A stretch of DNA of 64,000 bases, taken from NCBI RefSeq assembly GCF_003932715.1, contig NZ_CP020700.1:558001-622000 (forward strand), given 5' to 3'. Position numbers and translations under genes: made by a program. The notes beneath the pieces are model-generated. The model was not told the origin of the DNA, did no database searches, and saw nothing but the letters and a program-made list of their open reading frames with translations. How positions within the stretch are numbered: the stretch's first letter is position 1; each line of letters starts with the position of its first letter. The DNA comes from Streptomyces tsukubensis. GTDB lineage: Bacteria > Actinomycetota > Actinomycetes > Streptomycetales > Streptomycetaceae. This document shows positions 24,688 to 32,781 of this stretch, piece by piece.

Positions 24688-25215
24688 TCAGGCCCCCAGC
24701 GGTACGGTCACCGCATCGACGACCACCCGGCCGGAGCTGCGGAACCACAGTTCGAACCGGACCCTGTCCCCGGCCTTCAGCTTCGGCGGGTCCATCACCA
24801 TCACGTCCACGTCGTACGGGGTCATGTTCACCCGGCTCCGGGCCGGGATCGCGAGCGCGTCGAGCGGCTCCATGCGCCCCGCTCCGTCCTCCGTGACCCG
24901 CTGGCCCAGCATGGTGGAGCGGAGCTCCGGCGAGGACACGGACGTCAGCACGTCGCCGCTGGCCCCGGTGTTGGTGATGTCGAAGAAGGCCGCGGTGCTC
25001 TCGGTATTGGGGGGCACGAAGATCCGGGCGTTGCTGACGCTGATCCGGGCCGGGGGTTCACCGGCCGCACCCGTTTTGGTGTAGGCGGTCAGGAGCATCA
25101 GGGCCGTCACACAGGTGACCACGGGTACGTAGGCGGCGCTCAGCGCACCACCGGCCGCGCGGCGCCAGGGCGGCGAGGTGCGTTCGCCGGGGCCGGTGGA
25201 CGGGGCGGAGCTCAT
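24688..25215 (-). CDS. PCuAC-family copper-chaperone-like lipid-facing protein, copper histidines missing
   Basis: 175 residues with an N-terminal membrane anchor (about 28-46) and a PCuAC/DUF461 cupredoxin-like domain. The family carries Cu(I) outside the membrane for cuproenzyme assembly through an H-M-x10-M-x21-H-x-M site. The frame of the site is present (STMLGQ, GRMEPL, VDVMVMDPP), but both His positions are replaced, leaving only Met. It may bind Cu(I) weakly through Met or have lost the role. Its ATG overlaps the CopA stop (ATGA), so it is the third gene of the copper operon. Confidence 0.75.
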   Translation of the reverse strand: MSSAPSTGPGERTSPPWRRAAGGALSAAYVPVVTCVTALMLLTAYTKTGAAGEPPARISVSNARIFVPPNTESTAAFFDITNTGASGDVLTSVSSPELRSTMLGQRVTEDGAGRMEPLDALAIPARSRVNMTPYDVDVMVMDPPKLKAGDRVRFELWFRSSGRVVVDAVTVPLGA

Positions 25216-27566
25216 CGGGTCTCCTTCAGGTACGGGACGGTGCCGCTGTCCGCGGTGGAGGGTGCTGTCGGGCCGCCCTTTCCGGCGGCGGGGCGGTAGC
25301 CGCCTCCGGGGGGCGCATAGGTCCGCAGCCGCAGGCTGTTGGCGACCACAATGACCGAGCTGGCGGACATCGCCACGGCGGCGAACATCGGGTTGAGCCA
25401 GCCGGTGGCCGCCAGGGGCACGGTGACGACGTTGTATCCGAAGGCCCAGGCGAGGTTGGCGCGGATGGTGCTCAGCGTCCGGCGGGTGAGCTGGACGGCG
25501 GCCACCACTGCCTGCATGTCCTCGCGTACGAGGGTGATGTCGGCGGCGCCGATCGCCGCGTCGGTGCCGCCGCCCATGGCGATGCCGAGATCGGCGGAGG
25601 CCAGGGCCGCGGCGTCGTTGACCCCGTCGCCGATGACCGCCACCCGGCGCCCCTCGGCCCTCAGCCCGGCGACGATGGCGGTCTTCCCCTCCGGGGTGAT
25701 CTCGGCGTGGACCTCGTCGATGCCGACCTGCTCGGCCACCGCCCGTGCGGCGGCGGGGCCGTCGCCGGTCACCAGAATGGGCTCGATGCCCAGCTTGCGC
25801 AGGTGTCGTACGGCGGAGTAGCTGGAGGGCCGCAGGGTGTCTCCGACGGCGAGGACGGCGACCGGGCGGCCGTCCTTCTCGACGACCACGGCTGTACGGG
25901 CAGCGGCATGGGCGTCGTCCAGGGCCCGCCGGAGGACGTCCGGGAGCGGGCTGCCGGACCGCGGGCGGCCCACGGCGACCTCGACGCCGTCGACCCGGCC
26001 GTGGACGCCGACTCCGGGAACGGCCCGGAAACCGGTCACCGGCGGCATCGGGTTGCCGTCCGCTGCCTGGCGGGCTGCGGCGGCGACCGCGCGGCCGATC
26101 GGGTGCTCGGAGCCGTACTCGACCGCCCCGGCGAGCCGGAGGATCTCGCCCGCGTCCTCCCCGGCGACCGCCGTCGTCGCGGCGAGGGTCATGCGTCCGG
26201 TGGTCAGGGTGCCGGTCTTGTCGAAGACCACGGTGTCGATGTGCCGCAGCCGTTCCAGCGCTTCCGGGCCCCGGAGCAGAACGCCGAGCTGGGCACCCCG
26301 GCCGGTGGCGGCCATGAAGGCGGTGGGGGTGGCCAGGCCGAGAGCGCAGGGGCACGCCACGACGAGGACGGCGACCGCCGCCGTCACGGCCGCCGACGCA
26401 TTCGCGCCCGCACCGAGCCAGAAGCCGAGGACCGTGCAGGCGACGGTCACGATCGCGGGCACGAAGACCCCCGCGACGGCGTCGGCCAGCCGCTGGATAC
26501 GCGCCTTGCCCGCCTGGGCGTCGCTCACCAGCTTGGTGATCCGTGCCAGCTGGGTGTCGGCGCCGACCGCCGTGGCGCGGACCACGAGCAGCCCGCCGGC
26601 GTTGACGGCGCTGCCCACCACGGCCGATCCCGGCCCGACCTCCACCGGCACGCTCTCGCCGGTCACCAGTGACAGGTCCAGGGCGGAACTGCCGTCGGTG
26701 ACCACACCGTCGGTGGCGACCTTCTCCCCCGGCCGTACCAGGAACTCCTGCCCGACCCGGAGTTCGGAGACCGGGATCCGCCTGCCCCGGCCCCCCTCCT
26801 TGACCTCGACGTCCTTGGCGCCGAGTTCGGCGAGCGCCCGCAGGGCCGATCCGGTGCCCCGCTTGGCGCGTTCCTCCAGATAGCGGCCGGCCAGGACGAA
26901 CAGCGGCACGGCCACGGCGGCTTCCAGATACAGGTGCGCTCCCGCGTCACCGGCCTCGGGGATCAGGCTGAACGGCATGCTCATGCCCGGCTCGCCCGCG
27001 CCGCCGAAGAACAGGGCGTACGTGGACCAGGCGAAGGCGGCCAGCACCCCCAGGGAGACCAGGGTGTCCATGGTCGCCGTGGCATGCCGCAGCCCCTTCA
27101 GGGCCCGCTCGTGGAACGGCCACGCGCTCCAGACCACCACCGGGGCGCTCAGAGTGAAACACAGCCACTGCCAGTAGGTGAACTGCCAGGAAGGCACCAT
27201 GGAGAGCATGAGCACGGGCACCGACAGCAGTGCCGTGATCAGCACCCGGCCCCGGTCATCGACGCCCGCGCCGGCCGTCCGCTGTTCGCCCTCCCCGTCC
27301 ACCCGCTGTTCTTCGGGCGGCGGCGGGAGTTCGGCGGTGTAACCGGCGCTCTCCACGACGGAGATCAGCTGCTCGGGCGTCACCGACGCCGGGTGGGAGA
27401 CCCGGGCCCGCCCGGTGGCCAGGTTGACGGTTGCCGTCACACCCGCAACGCGCCCCAGTTTCTTCTCGACCCGGTTCACGCACGCGGCGCACGTCATGCC
27501 ACCGACCAGCAGATCGGTGGTCGCGTCGGCATCGCCGGCCGTCTCACGGTGATCGGCGGTGGTCAT
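25212..27566 (-). CDS. copA: Copper-exporting P1B-type ATPase CopA
   Basis: 784 residues with a complete P1B ATPase layout. An N-terminal heavy-metal domain has GMTCAAC (Cys26/Cys29). Eight membrane segments are predicted, with VVACPCALGL as the intramembrane Cu(I) site. TGES lies in the actuator domain, DKTGT is the phosphorylation site, SEHPIGRA is the HP motif, and GDGVNDA is the hinge. CPC together with one CxxC domain indicates Cu(I)/Ag(I) export. It overlaps the upstream small gene and the downstream PCuAC gene by ATGA junctions, so all three are translationally coupled. Confidence 0.95.
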   Translation of the reverse strand: MTTADHRETAGDADATTDLLVGGMTCAACVNRVEKKLGRVAGVTATVNLATGRARVSHPASVTPEQLISVVESAGYTAELPPPPEEQRVDGEGEQRTAGAGVDDRGRVLITALLSVPVLMLSMVPSWQFTYWQWLCFTLSAPVVVWSAWPFHERALKGLRHATATMDTLVSLGVLAAFAWSTYALFFGGAGEPGMSMPFSLIPEAGDAGAHLYLEAAVAVPLFVLAGRYLEERAKRGTGSALRALAELGAKDVEVKEGGRGRRIPVSELRVGQEFLVRPGEKVATDGVVTDGSSALDLSLVTGESVPVEVGPGSAVVGSAVNAGGLLVVRATAVGADTQLARITKLVSDAQAGKARIQRLADAVAGVFVPAIVTVACTVLGFWLGAGANASAAVTAAVAVLVVACPCALGLATPTAFMAATGRGAQLGVLLRGPEALERLRHIDTVVFDKTGTLTTGRMTLAATTAVAGEDAGEILRLAGAVEYGSEHPIGRAVAAAARQAADGNPMPPVTGFRAVPGVGVHGRVDGVEVAVGRPRSGSPLPDVLRRALDDAHAAARTAVVVEKDGRPVAVLAVGDTLRPSSYSAVRHLRKLGIEPILVTGDGPAAARAVAEQVGIDEVHAEITPEGKTAIVAGLRAEGRRVAVIGDGVNDAAALASADLGIAMGGGTDAAIGAADITLVREDMQAVVAAVQLTRRTLSTIRANLAWAFGYNVVTVPLAATGWLNPMFAAVAMSASSVIVVANSLRLRTYAPPGGGYRPAAGKGGPTAPSTADSGTVPYLKETR

Positions 27567-27787
27567 CGGCCCACCCGTACTTCACGGTCGGCCGGACCGA
27601 GACCGTGCATCCCCGGCATACCCGGCTCCTGCGAGTCCTCGGACGCCGGATCCGTGCGGTGCATTCCCGGTGCCACCGGGCCTGCCATGCGTCCCGCGGC
27701 GTACGACACCCCCGTCAATACCACGAGCAGGACGACGAACCCCAGTAAGGCCGGCGGGACGAGAAAACCGCGTTTCGACTTCTCCAT
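27563..27787 (-). CDS. Small Met/His-rich membrane protein, first gene of copper operon
   Basis: 74 residues: one membrane helix (about 9-32) followed by an outward tail rich in Met and His (GMHRTD, GMPGMHGL). The spaced Met-His pairs could bind Cu(I) or Cu(II). No ribosome-binding site is visible before ATG 27787, so translation may be leaderless or from a very short leader. The stop overlaps the CopA start. I do not recognise a named family. Position and composition support a role in copper export or periplasmic-side buffering (inference). Confidence 0.7.
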   Translation of the reverse strand: MEKSKRGFLVPPALLGFVVLLVVLTGVSYAAGRMAGPVAPGMHRTDPASEDSQEPGMPGMHGLGPADREVRVGR

Positions 27788-27792
27788 GCAGA

Positions 27793-27842
27793 CATACGGT
27801 AGGGGGGTACGCGGCCGATAGCCCGACTCGGACGTGTGACAA
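27793..27842 (-). promoter_or_regulatory. Copper operon promoter with CsoR-like operator
   Basis: Read on the minus strand, TTGTCA (27842-27837) and TATCGG (27820-27815) are separated by 16 bp. They are followed by GTACCCCCCTACCGTATG (27810-27793). The C-tract flanked by TA dinucleotides resembles actinobacterial CsoR operators, and it would cover the transcription start. The operator assignment rests on resemblance and on the copA context; no csoR gene is in the window. Confidence 0.45.
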
Positions 27843-28341
27843 AAAACTTTCCCGCCGCCGGGAACCAGGGGCCCCCGCCGTCCGACTACCTCTCAATAAG
27901 AGTTCATACGCCGTTTTCAATTGCCGCACTCCAGATCGCCTTCAACGATATCGAAGGCCGAGACGCGAGGTTATGGAGGGTGCTGAAACCAGCCATCCGG
28001 GATGCGTCCGGATTCGACAGGAAAGGCTGGAACCAGCAGGCACCACCGACCGACTTGTTGATCAGGGAAACTATCTCTCCACCGTCCGCATATGCCTCCG
28101 GCACGCGCTTCGACTGCCCTGCGCCCCTGCCCACCTGGCATGTTCCGCGATCGCTTGCACGAGCAACCGTTCCGGCCGCCACGTACTGCTACGAAAAAGC
28201 GAACGATCTTCACAACCCACTCGCAAGCCAGTCCGAAAGTGGGAGTTGAACGCTTGTGGCCCGCGCGGCCGGTGAGCAAAGATCCCGGAGTGATCACCGT
28301 CCTGTTTCAGGGGGCGGATTCTTAGGGGGAATCGTTCCGCA
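27843..28341. other. ~500-bp lower-GC intergenic region before the isonitrile operon
   Basis: Noticeably poorer in GC than its surroundings (for example 27891-27990), with no convincing gene. It contains a 6-bp inverted repeat, GCCTTC...GAAGGC (27938-27958), and the palindrome GTGATCAC (28290-28297) about 45 bp upstream of the MFS start. AGGGGGA (28324-28330) serves as that gene's ribosome-binding site. The promoter of the long rightward operon should lie here. Confidence 0.45.
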
Positions 28342-29745
28342 ATGCCTGCAATGAATTCGCCGTCCGCTCCGTCCCGTCAGCGCCTCGGCTGGCCGCTCGT
28401 GGTCCTGGCCGCCGCGCAGCTGGTCATCTCCCTCGACTTCAGCATCGTGTACGTCGCCCTCCCCGGCATCGGCAGCGATCTCGGCTTCTCGGGGCAGGAT
28501 CTGCAGTGGGTGGTCAGCGCCTATGTCGTGACGACCGGCGGGTTCCTGCTGCTCGGCGGGCGGGCCACCGATCTGCTCGGCCGGCGCCGGATCTTCATCG
28601 TCGCCGCGCTGCTGTACGCGGTCTCCTCGCTGGTGGGCGGGTTGTCGGAGTCGGCGGGCGTGCTGATCGCGGTGCGCGCGGTGCAGGGCATCGGTGGTTC
28701 ACTGCTCTTCCCCGCGGCTCTCTCCCTCGTCAACACCCTCTACGAGGAGGGCCCCGTCCGTAACCGGGCGCTGGCCGCGTGGGGTGCCGCCGGGGCGGGC
28801 GGGCTGTGCTTCGGCTCGCTGCTGGGCGGCGTGCTCGTCGACGCCTTCGGCTGGCCCGCGGTGTTCCTCGTCAACGTCCCGCTGGCCGGTGCCATCGCCC
28901 TGGCCGCAGCGCTGCTCTTCCCCGCGGACGGCCCCCTGCCCAAACAGCGGAACTTCGACCTCCCGGGCGCCCTGACCGCCACGGCGGGCATCACGCTCCT
29001 CGTCTTCGTCCTCATCCATGCGCCGGAGGCCGGCTGGGGCAGCCGCAGCGTGCTCATATGCACGGCCCTCTCGGTGATCTCACTGTCCCTGTTCGTCCTC
29101 GTCGAGGCCCGCACCCGGGCCCCCCTGACGCCGGGGCATCTGTTCCGCCACCGCGGTCTGCTGGGCGCCATGGCGCTGACCGCGCTGTTCAGCGCCACGT
29201 TCAGCTCGCTGCCGTACTTCCTGACCCTCTACTTCCAGACGGTGCACGGCTACAGCGCCATGGCCACCGGAGCCGCCTTCCTGGTGCCCGCCGTCGTCGT
29301 CGCCGCCGGGACGAAGGTCGGCGAGAGAGCCGTGGCCCGGCTGGGCGTGCGGACCATGCTGCTGGGAGCCATGGCGACCGGCGCCGTCGGCGCCCTCCTC
29401 CTCGCCCTCGCATTCGATTCCGACGGCTCCTATCTCCGTCTGCTGCCGGGGATCGTGCTGATGAGCCTCGGGCAGGGTGCCACCTGGACCGGCATGTGGA
29501 TCGTCGCCTCGACCGGTATCCCCGCCGAGGACCAGGGCATCGCCTCGGGCCTGGCCTCCACCACACTGCAGGTGGGCGGCGCCGTCGGCCTCGCCGTCCT
29601 GGTGGCCGTCGCCGGCACCGGCAGCCCCGAGCTGACGTCCGCCGCTCTTCTGAACGGGATCCGGGACGCCGTCTACGTCATCACCGCCGGTATCTGTCTC
29701 GGCGCCGTGGCCCTGCTGGCCGTGCGCAGGCAAGCGAACGCCTGA
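28342..29745 (+). CDS. MFS drug/metabolite exporter (DHA2-type)
   Basis: 467 residues, almost entirely hydrophobic, with about 14 predicted membrane helices. It carries the MFS loop motif GGRATDLLGRRRIF after helix two, plus DFSIVYVALP in helix one, typical of DHA2 drug:H+ antiporters. It begins a co-directional run leading into the isonitrile genes with only 73 bp before the KAS III gene. The likely cargo is the isonitrile lipopeptide, with possible self-protection. Start ATG 28342 is used, with a second in-frame ATG three codons later. Confidence 0.85.
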   Translation: MPAMNSPSAPSRQRLGWPLVVLAAAQLVISLDFSIVYVALPGIGSDLGFSGQDLQWVVSAYVVTTGGFLLLGGRATDLLGRRRIFIVAALLYAVSSLVGGLSESAGVLIAVRAVQGIGGSLLFPAALSLVNTLYEEGPVRNRALAAWGAAGAGGLCFGSLLGGVLVDAFGWPAVFLVNVPLAGAIALAAALLFPADGPLPKQRNFDLPGALTATAGITLLVFVLIHAPEAGWGSRSVLICTALSVISLSLFVLVEARTRAPLTPGHLFRHRGLLGAMALTALFSATFSSLPYFLTLYFQTVHGYSAMATGAAFLVPAVVVAAGTKVGERAVARLGVRTMLLGAMATGAVGALLLALAFDSDGSYLRLLPGIVLMSLGQGATWTGMWIVASTGIPAEDQGIASGLASTTLQVGGAVGLAVLVAVAGTGSPELTSAALLNGIRDAVYVITAGICLGAVALLAVRRQANA

Positions 29746-29818
29746 GCAGACCGGTTCCCCCACCTTCCTTCCCTGTTCCGGACCTGCCTCCACCGTGCCC
29801 GGAGACCTAGGAGCCCTT

Positions 29819-30910
29819 GTGTCCAGCACCCTTGACCGACCCATCAGCATGCCCGCGCCCCCCGCCCCGCCCCACGGTCGGGCCGCCGTCCTCTGCGGGC
29901 TCGCGGGCTGGCTTCCCCCGCGAGTCGTGACCAACGAGGAGCTGTCCCAGCGGCTCGACACCAGCGACAACTGGATCAGGACCCGCACCGGAATCGGCCG
30001 ACGCCACTTCGCCGAACCCGGCCAGGCCACCTCGGACCTCGCCGTGGAGGCGGGCCGGCGGGCACTGCGCTCCGCGGGGGTGACGGACGTGGACGCGGTC
30101 GTCGTCGCCACGACCACCCCGGACCGCTCGTGCCCCGCGACCGCCCCGCTCGTGGCCGACCGGCTCGGGCTGGTGGGAGCGGCGGCCTTCGACATCAGCG
30201 CCGTCTGCACCGGGTTCGTCTACGGACTGGCCTCCGCCGCGGGTCTTATCGCGGCAGGGGTGGCCGAACGCGTCCTGCTGATCGGCGCGGACACCTACTC
30301 CACGATCGTCGACCCGGACGACCGGACCAACGCCATCATCTTCGGGGACGGCGCCGGAGCCGTCGTCCTGCGCGCCGGCCACGCCGGTGAACCCGGCGCC
30401 GTCGGCCACTTCGACCTCGGCAGCGACGGCACCGGCGAGGAACTGATCATGGTGCCCGCCGGTGGTTCACGGCAGCGTTCGGCCTCCCATCTCGCCGCCG
30501 CGCAGGACCACTACTTCGCCATGCGCGGCAAGGAGGTCTTCCGGCACGCGGTCACCCGGATGACCGCCTCCGCCCGCGCCACCCTGACGCTGGGCGACCG
30601 CAAGGTCGAGGACATCGACCGCATCGTCCCCCACCAGGCCAACCTGCGGATCCTCCGCTCGGTGGCCGAGGACCTCGGACTGCCCCCGGAACGACTGGTG
30701 ACCAACGTCGAGTCCGTGGGCAACACCGGCGCCGCTTCCATACCGCTCGCCCTGGCGGACGCGGTGGCCCGGCACACCATCCACGCGGGCGAACACGTTC
30801 TGCTCACCGCGTTCGGCGGCGGGCTCACCTGGGGGTCCTGCCTCCTGACGTGGCCCGGTCTCGCCGGCACAGATCATCCGTACGACACAGGAGGAACGCA
30901 GCAGCCATGA
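29819..30910 (+). CDS. FabH-like 3-oxoacyl-ACP synthase III of the isonitrile cluster
   Basis: 363 residues from GTG 29819, which is preceded by AGGAG at seven bases (the GTG at 29795 has none). It is a full KAS III with an intact triad: Cys130 in AVCTGF, His272 in PHQANL and Asn302 in NTGAAS, plus [16 protein letters not shown] enzymes condense an acyl-CoA starter with malonyl-ACP. Here it overlaps (ATGA) a dedicated ACP and precedes scoE, so it may build the short beta-oxo or enoyl acyl chain to which glycine is added. It is not part of the five-gene sco core as I remember it. Confidence 0.85.
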   Translation: MSSTLDRPISMPAPPAPPHGRAAVLCGLAGWLPPRVVTNEELSQRLDTSDNWIRTRTGIGRRHFAEPGQATSDLAVEAGRRALRSAGVTDVDAVVVATTTPDRSCPATAPLVADRLGLVGAAAFDISAVCTGFVYGLASAAGLIAAGVAERVLLIGADTYSTIVDPDDRTNAIIFGDGAGAVVLRAGHAGEPGAVGHFDLGSDGTGEELIMVPAGGSRQRSASHLAAAQDHYFAMRGKEVFRHAVTRMTASARATLTLGDRKVEDIDRIVPHQANLRILRSVAEDLGLPPERLVTNVESVGNTGAASIPLALADAVARHTIHAGEHVLLTAFGGGLTWGSCLLTWPGLAGTDHPYDTGGTQQP

Positions 30911-31146
30911 GCGCCACCACCTACGACCGACTGGTCGAAATCGTCACGAAACTCCACGACGCGCCGGAGGACCGGATCAGCCCGGACGTCACCTTCGCCC
31001 AGCTGGACGTCGACTCGCTGACCATGGTCGAGATCAGCATGCGCATCGAACGCGAACTCGACGTCCACATCGACGACAACGAGCTCGAAGCGGACCTCAC
31101 CCTCGACGCGACCACCAAGCTCATCGACGCGAAACTCGCCGCCTGA
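30907..31146 (+). CDS. Acyl carrier protein 1 of the isonitrile cluster
   Basis: 79 residues, acidic and helical, with the phosphopantetheine site D-S-L in [17 protein letters not shown] (30890-30895) and an ATGA overlap tie it to the KAS III gene. The pair probably works together on one acyl chain. It is distinct from the ScoB-type ACP at 34472, so this cluster has two carrier proteins. Confidence 0.85.
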   Translation: MSATTYDRLVEIVTKLHDAPEDRISPDVTFAQLDVDSLTMVEISMRIERELDVHIDDNELEADLTLDATTKLIDAKLAA

Positions 31147-31196
31147 GCGCCACTGCCCCATCCGCGTTGCCACCACCTCTACCGAGAGCAGGGATC

Positions 31197-32081
31197 ATGC
31201 AGATCAAGGAAGTCACCGGCAAGGAAATCGGCGCCACGGTCGAAGGGTTCGACTACGCCACCGCCTCCGCGGAGGACATCGAGGCCATCAAGACGGCCGT
31301 CTACACCAAGAAGATCGTCGTCCTGAAGAACCAGCACCTGGAGCCCCAGCAGTTCCTCAAGCTCGGCCAGGCGTTCGGCCGTCCCGAGACCTACTACGAG
31401 CCGATGTACAAGCACCCCGAGGTCGAGGAGATATTCGTCTCCTCGAACGTACCCAAGGACGGCAAGCAGATCGGCGTCCCGAAGACCGGGAAGTTCTGGC
31501 ACGCCGACTACCAGTTCATGCCCGACCCCTTCGGTCTGACGTTCATCTACCCGCAGGTCATCCCCGAGAAGAACCGGGGCACCTACTTCATCGACATGGG
31601 CAAGGCGTACGAGCAGCTCCCCGACGACCTCAAGAAGGAGGTCGCGGGCACCTTCTCCGAGCACTCGGTGCGCAAGTACTTCAAGATCCGCCCCACGGAC
31701 GTCTACCGGCCGCTCTCGGAGATCATCGACGAGGTCGACACCAAGACCCCGCCGGTGCTGAAGCCCAGCACCTTCGTCCACCCCATGACCGGCGAAACGA
31801 TCCTCTACAACAGTGAGGGCTTCACCGTCGGCATGCAGGACGAGCACGGCAGGCCGCTGGAGAACGACCTCCTGGACCGTCTCTTCGAGGCGACCGGCCA
31901 GCTCGACGACGACTTCGAGCACCCCAACATCCACCTCCAGACCTTCGAGAAGGGCGACCTCCTGGTCTGGGACAACCGCAGTCTGATCCACCGTGCCCGG
32001 CACACCACCACCCCGGAGCCCGTCGTCTCCTTCCGGCTGACCGTGCACGACGCGCGCAAGCTGTACGACGAGGCCGTCTGA
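31197..32081 (+). CDS. scoE: ScoE-type Fe(II)/2-oxoglutarate isonitrile-forming oxidase
   Basis: 294 residues from ATG 31197. It is a TauD-family fold that converts an N-carboxymethyl (glycine-derived) beta-amino acid to an isonitrile by oxidative decarboxylation. The Fe ligands are His102 and Asp104 (FWHADY) and His265 (LIHRAR); Arg280 (SFRLT) should hold 2-oxoglutarate. Adding 30 gives the published ScoE numbers I remember (132, 134, 295, 310). Tyr67, Lys163 and His269 likewise fall on remembered substrate residues Y97, K193 and H299. The match of ligands and substrate-binding residues makes isonitrile formation the firm prediction. It sits between the ACP and the ScoD homologue. Confidence 0.95.
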   Translation: MQIKEVTGKEIGATVEGFDYATASAEDIEAIKTAVYTKKIVVLKNQHLEPQQFLKLGQAFGRPETYYEPMYKHPEVEEIFVSSNVPKDGKQIGVPKTGKFWHADYQFMPDPFGLTFIYPQVIPEKNRGTYFIDMGKAYEQLPDDLKKEVAGTFSEHSVRKYFKIRPTDVYRPLSEIIDEVDTKTPPVLKPSTFVHPMTGETILYNSEGFTVGMQDEHGRPLENDLLDRLFEATGQLDDDFEHPNIHLQTFEKGDLLVWDNRSLIHRARHTTTPEPVVSFRLTVHDARKLYDEAV

Positions 32082-32082
32082 G

Positions 32083-32619
32083 ATGCCGACGCCCGTCCAG
32101 CACAAACCGCCGGCGCAGGACTACGAGAACGACGACGAACTGCTGCCGCTGGTGCTGCGGCCCTACAAGCCGCACTGCAAGTACCTGAAATCCGCGGCGG
32201 TGAGCACCCGGTCCAGCCTGGTGTCGGCGCGCTGCGAACTGGCCATCCCGGAGTCCTGCTACATCGACGACACCGGCCATCTCAACGCCGTCGAAGTCAA
32301 CATCAGCTACAACCAGATGATGTACTACACCGTCGCCAAGGCGGTGAAGGAAGGACTTCTCGACGAGTTCGCCGGCTGGTCGATGGACGACTACTGGCGC
32401 CATCAGCTGCCGGACATCCTCATCGCCCGCTTCAGCGGCAGCTTCCGGCGCCCCATCAACGCGCGCTCGTTCTCCGGCGAGATCGAGTTCCTGTCCGTGG
32501 AGCGGCGCTCGCCGGGCGGCGAACCGCTGCTCGTCGCCGAGACCGCGTACCGGTACTGGGACGACGCCGGCGGGCGCTGCGACGGCGCGGTGAAGCTCGC
32601 GTTCGTCAACGCCCCTTAG
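32083..32619 (+). CDS. scoD: ScoD-type FcoT-like thioesterase/Michael-addition enzyme
   Basis: 178 residues resembling mycobacterial FcoT (Rv0098), a hot-dog-fold protein. In isonitrile lipopeptide pathways it acts on the enoyl-ACP and glycine step; published views differ on whether its main role is Michael addition or thioester release. The segment CYIDDTGHLNAVEVNISYNQ matches the family's conserved central region. ATG 32083 begins one base after the scoE stop, so the two are coupled. A long inverted repeat follows the gene. Confidence 0.88.
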   Translation: MPTPVQHKPPAQDYENDDELLPLVLRPYKPHCKYLKSAAVSTRSSLVSARCELAIPESCYIDDTGHLNAVEVNISYNQMMYYTVAKAVKEGLLDEFAGWSMDDYWRHQLPDILIARFSGSFRRPINARSFSGEIEFLSVERRSPGGEPLLVAETAYRYWDDAGGRCDGAVKLAFVNAP

Positions 32620-32623
32620 GCCC

Positions 32624-32675
32624 TGTCCGGAAAGCCGCGGCCGGCCCACGGGCCAACGGCGTCACTTTCCGGACA
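32624..32675 (+). terminator. Inverted repeat after scoD, possible attenuator
   Basis: TGTCCGGAAAG (32624-32634) and CTTTCCGGACA (32665-32675) form an 11-bp perfect stem. The 30-nt loop itself holds GGCCC-AC-GGGCC. It starts five bases after the scoD stop in an otherwise co-directional operon. Partial termination or mRNA stabilisation would lower scoC-A relative to scoE/D. Confidence 0.6.
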
Positions 32676-32781
32676 CGCCCCGGCAGCAGGGCAACCACAC
32701 CTCGGTCGGCGTGCCGCCGCCCCATCCGGTGGCGGCACGCCGCCCGGCAGACCGAGAGCACATCGAGAGGCAGACCCGCCC

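Noticed and set aside
27836..28249. 137-residue plus-strand open frame in the low-GC gap
   Set aside because: No ribosome-binding site, no codon bias and no motif. A minus-strand frame (27904-28182) over the same bases is equally unsupported.
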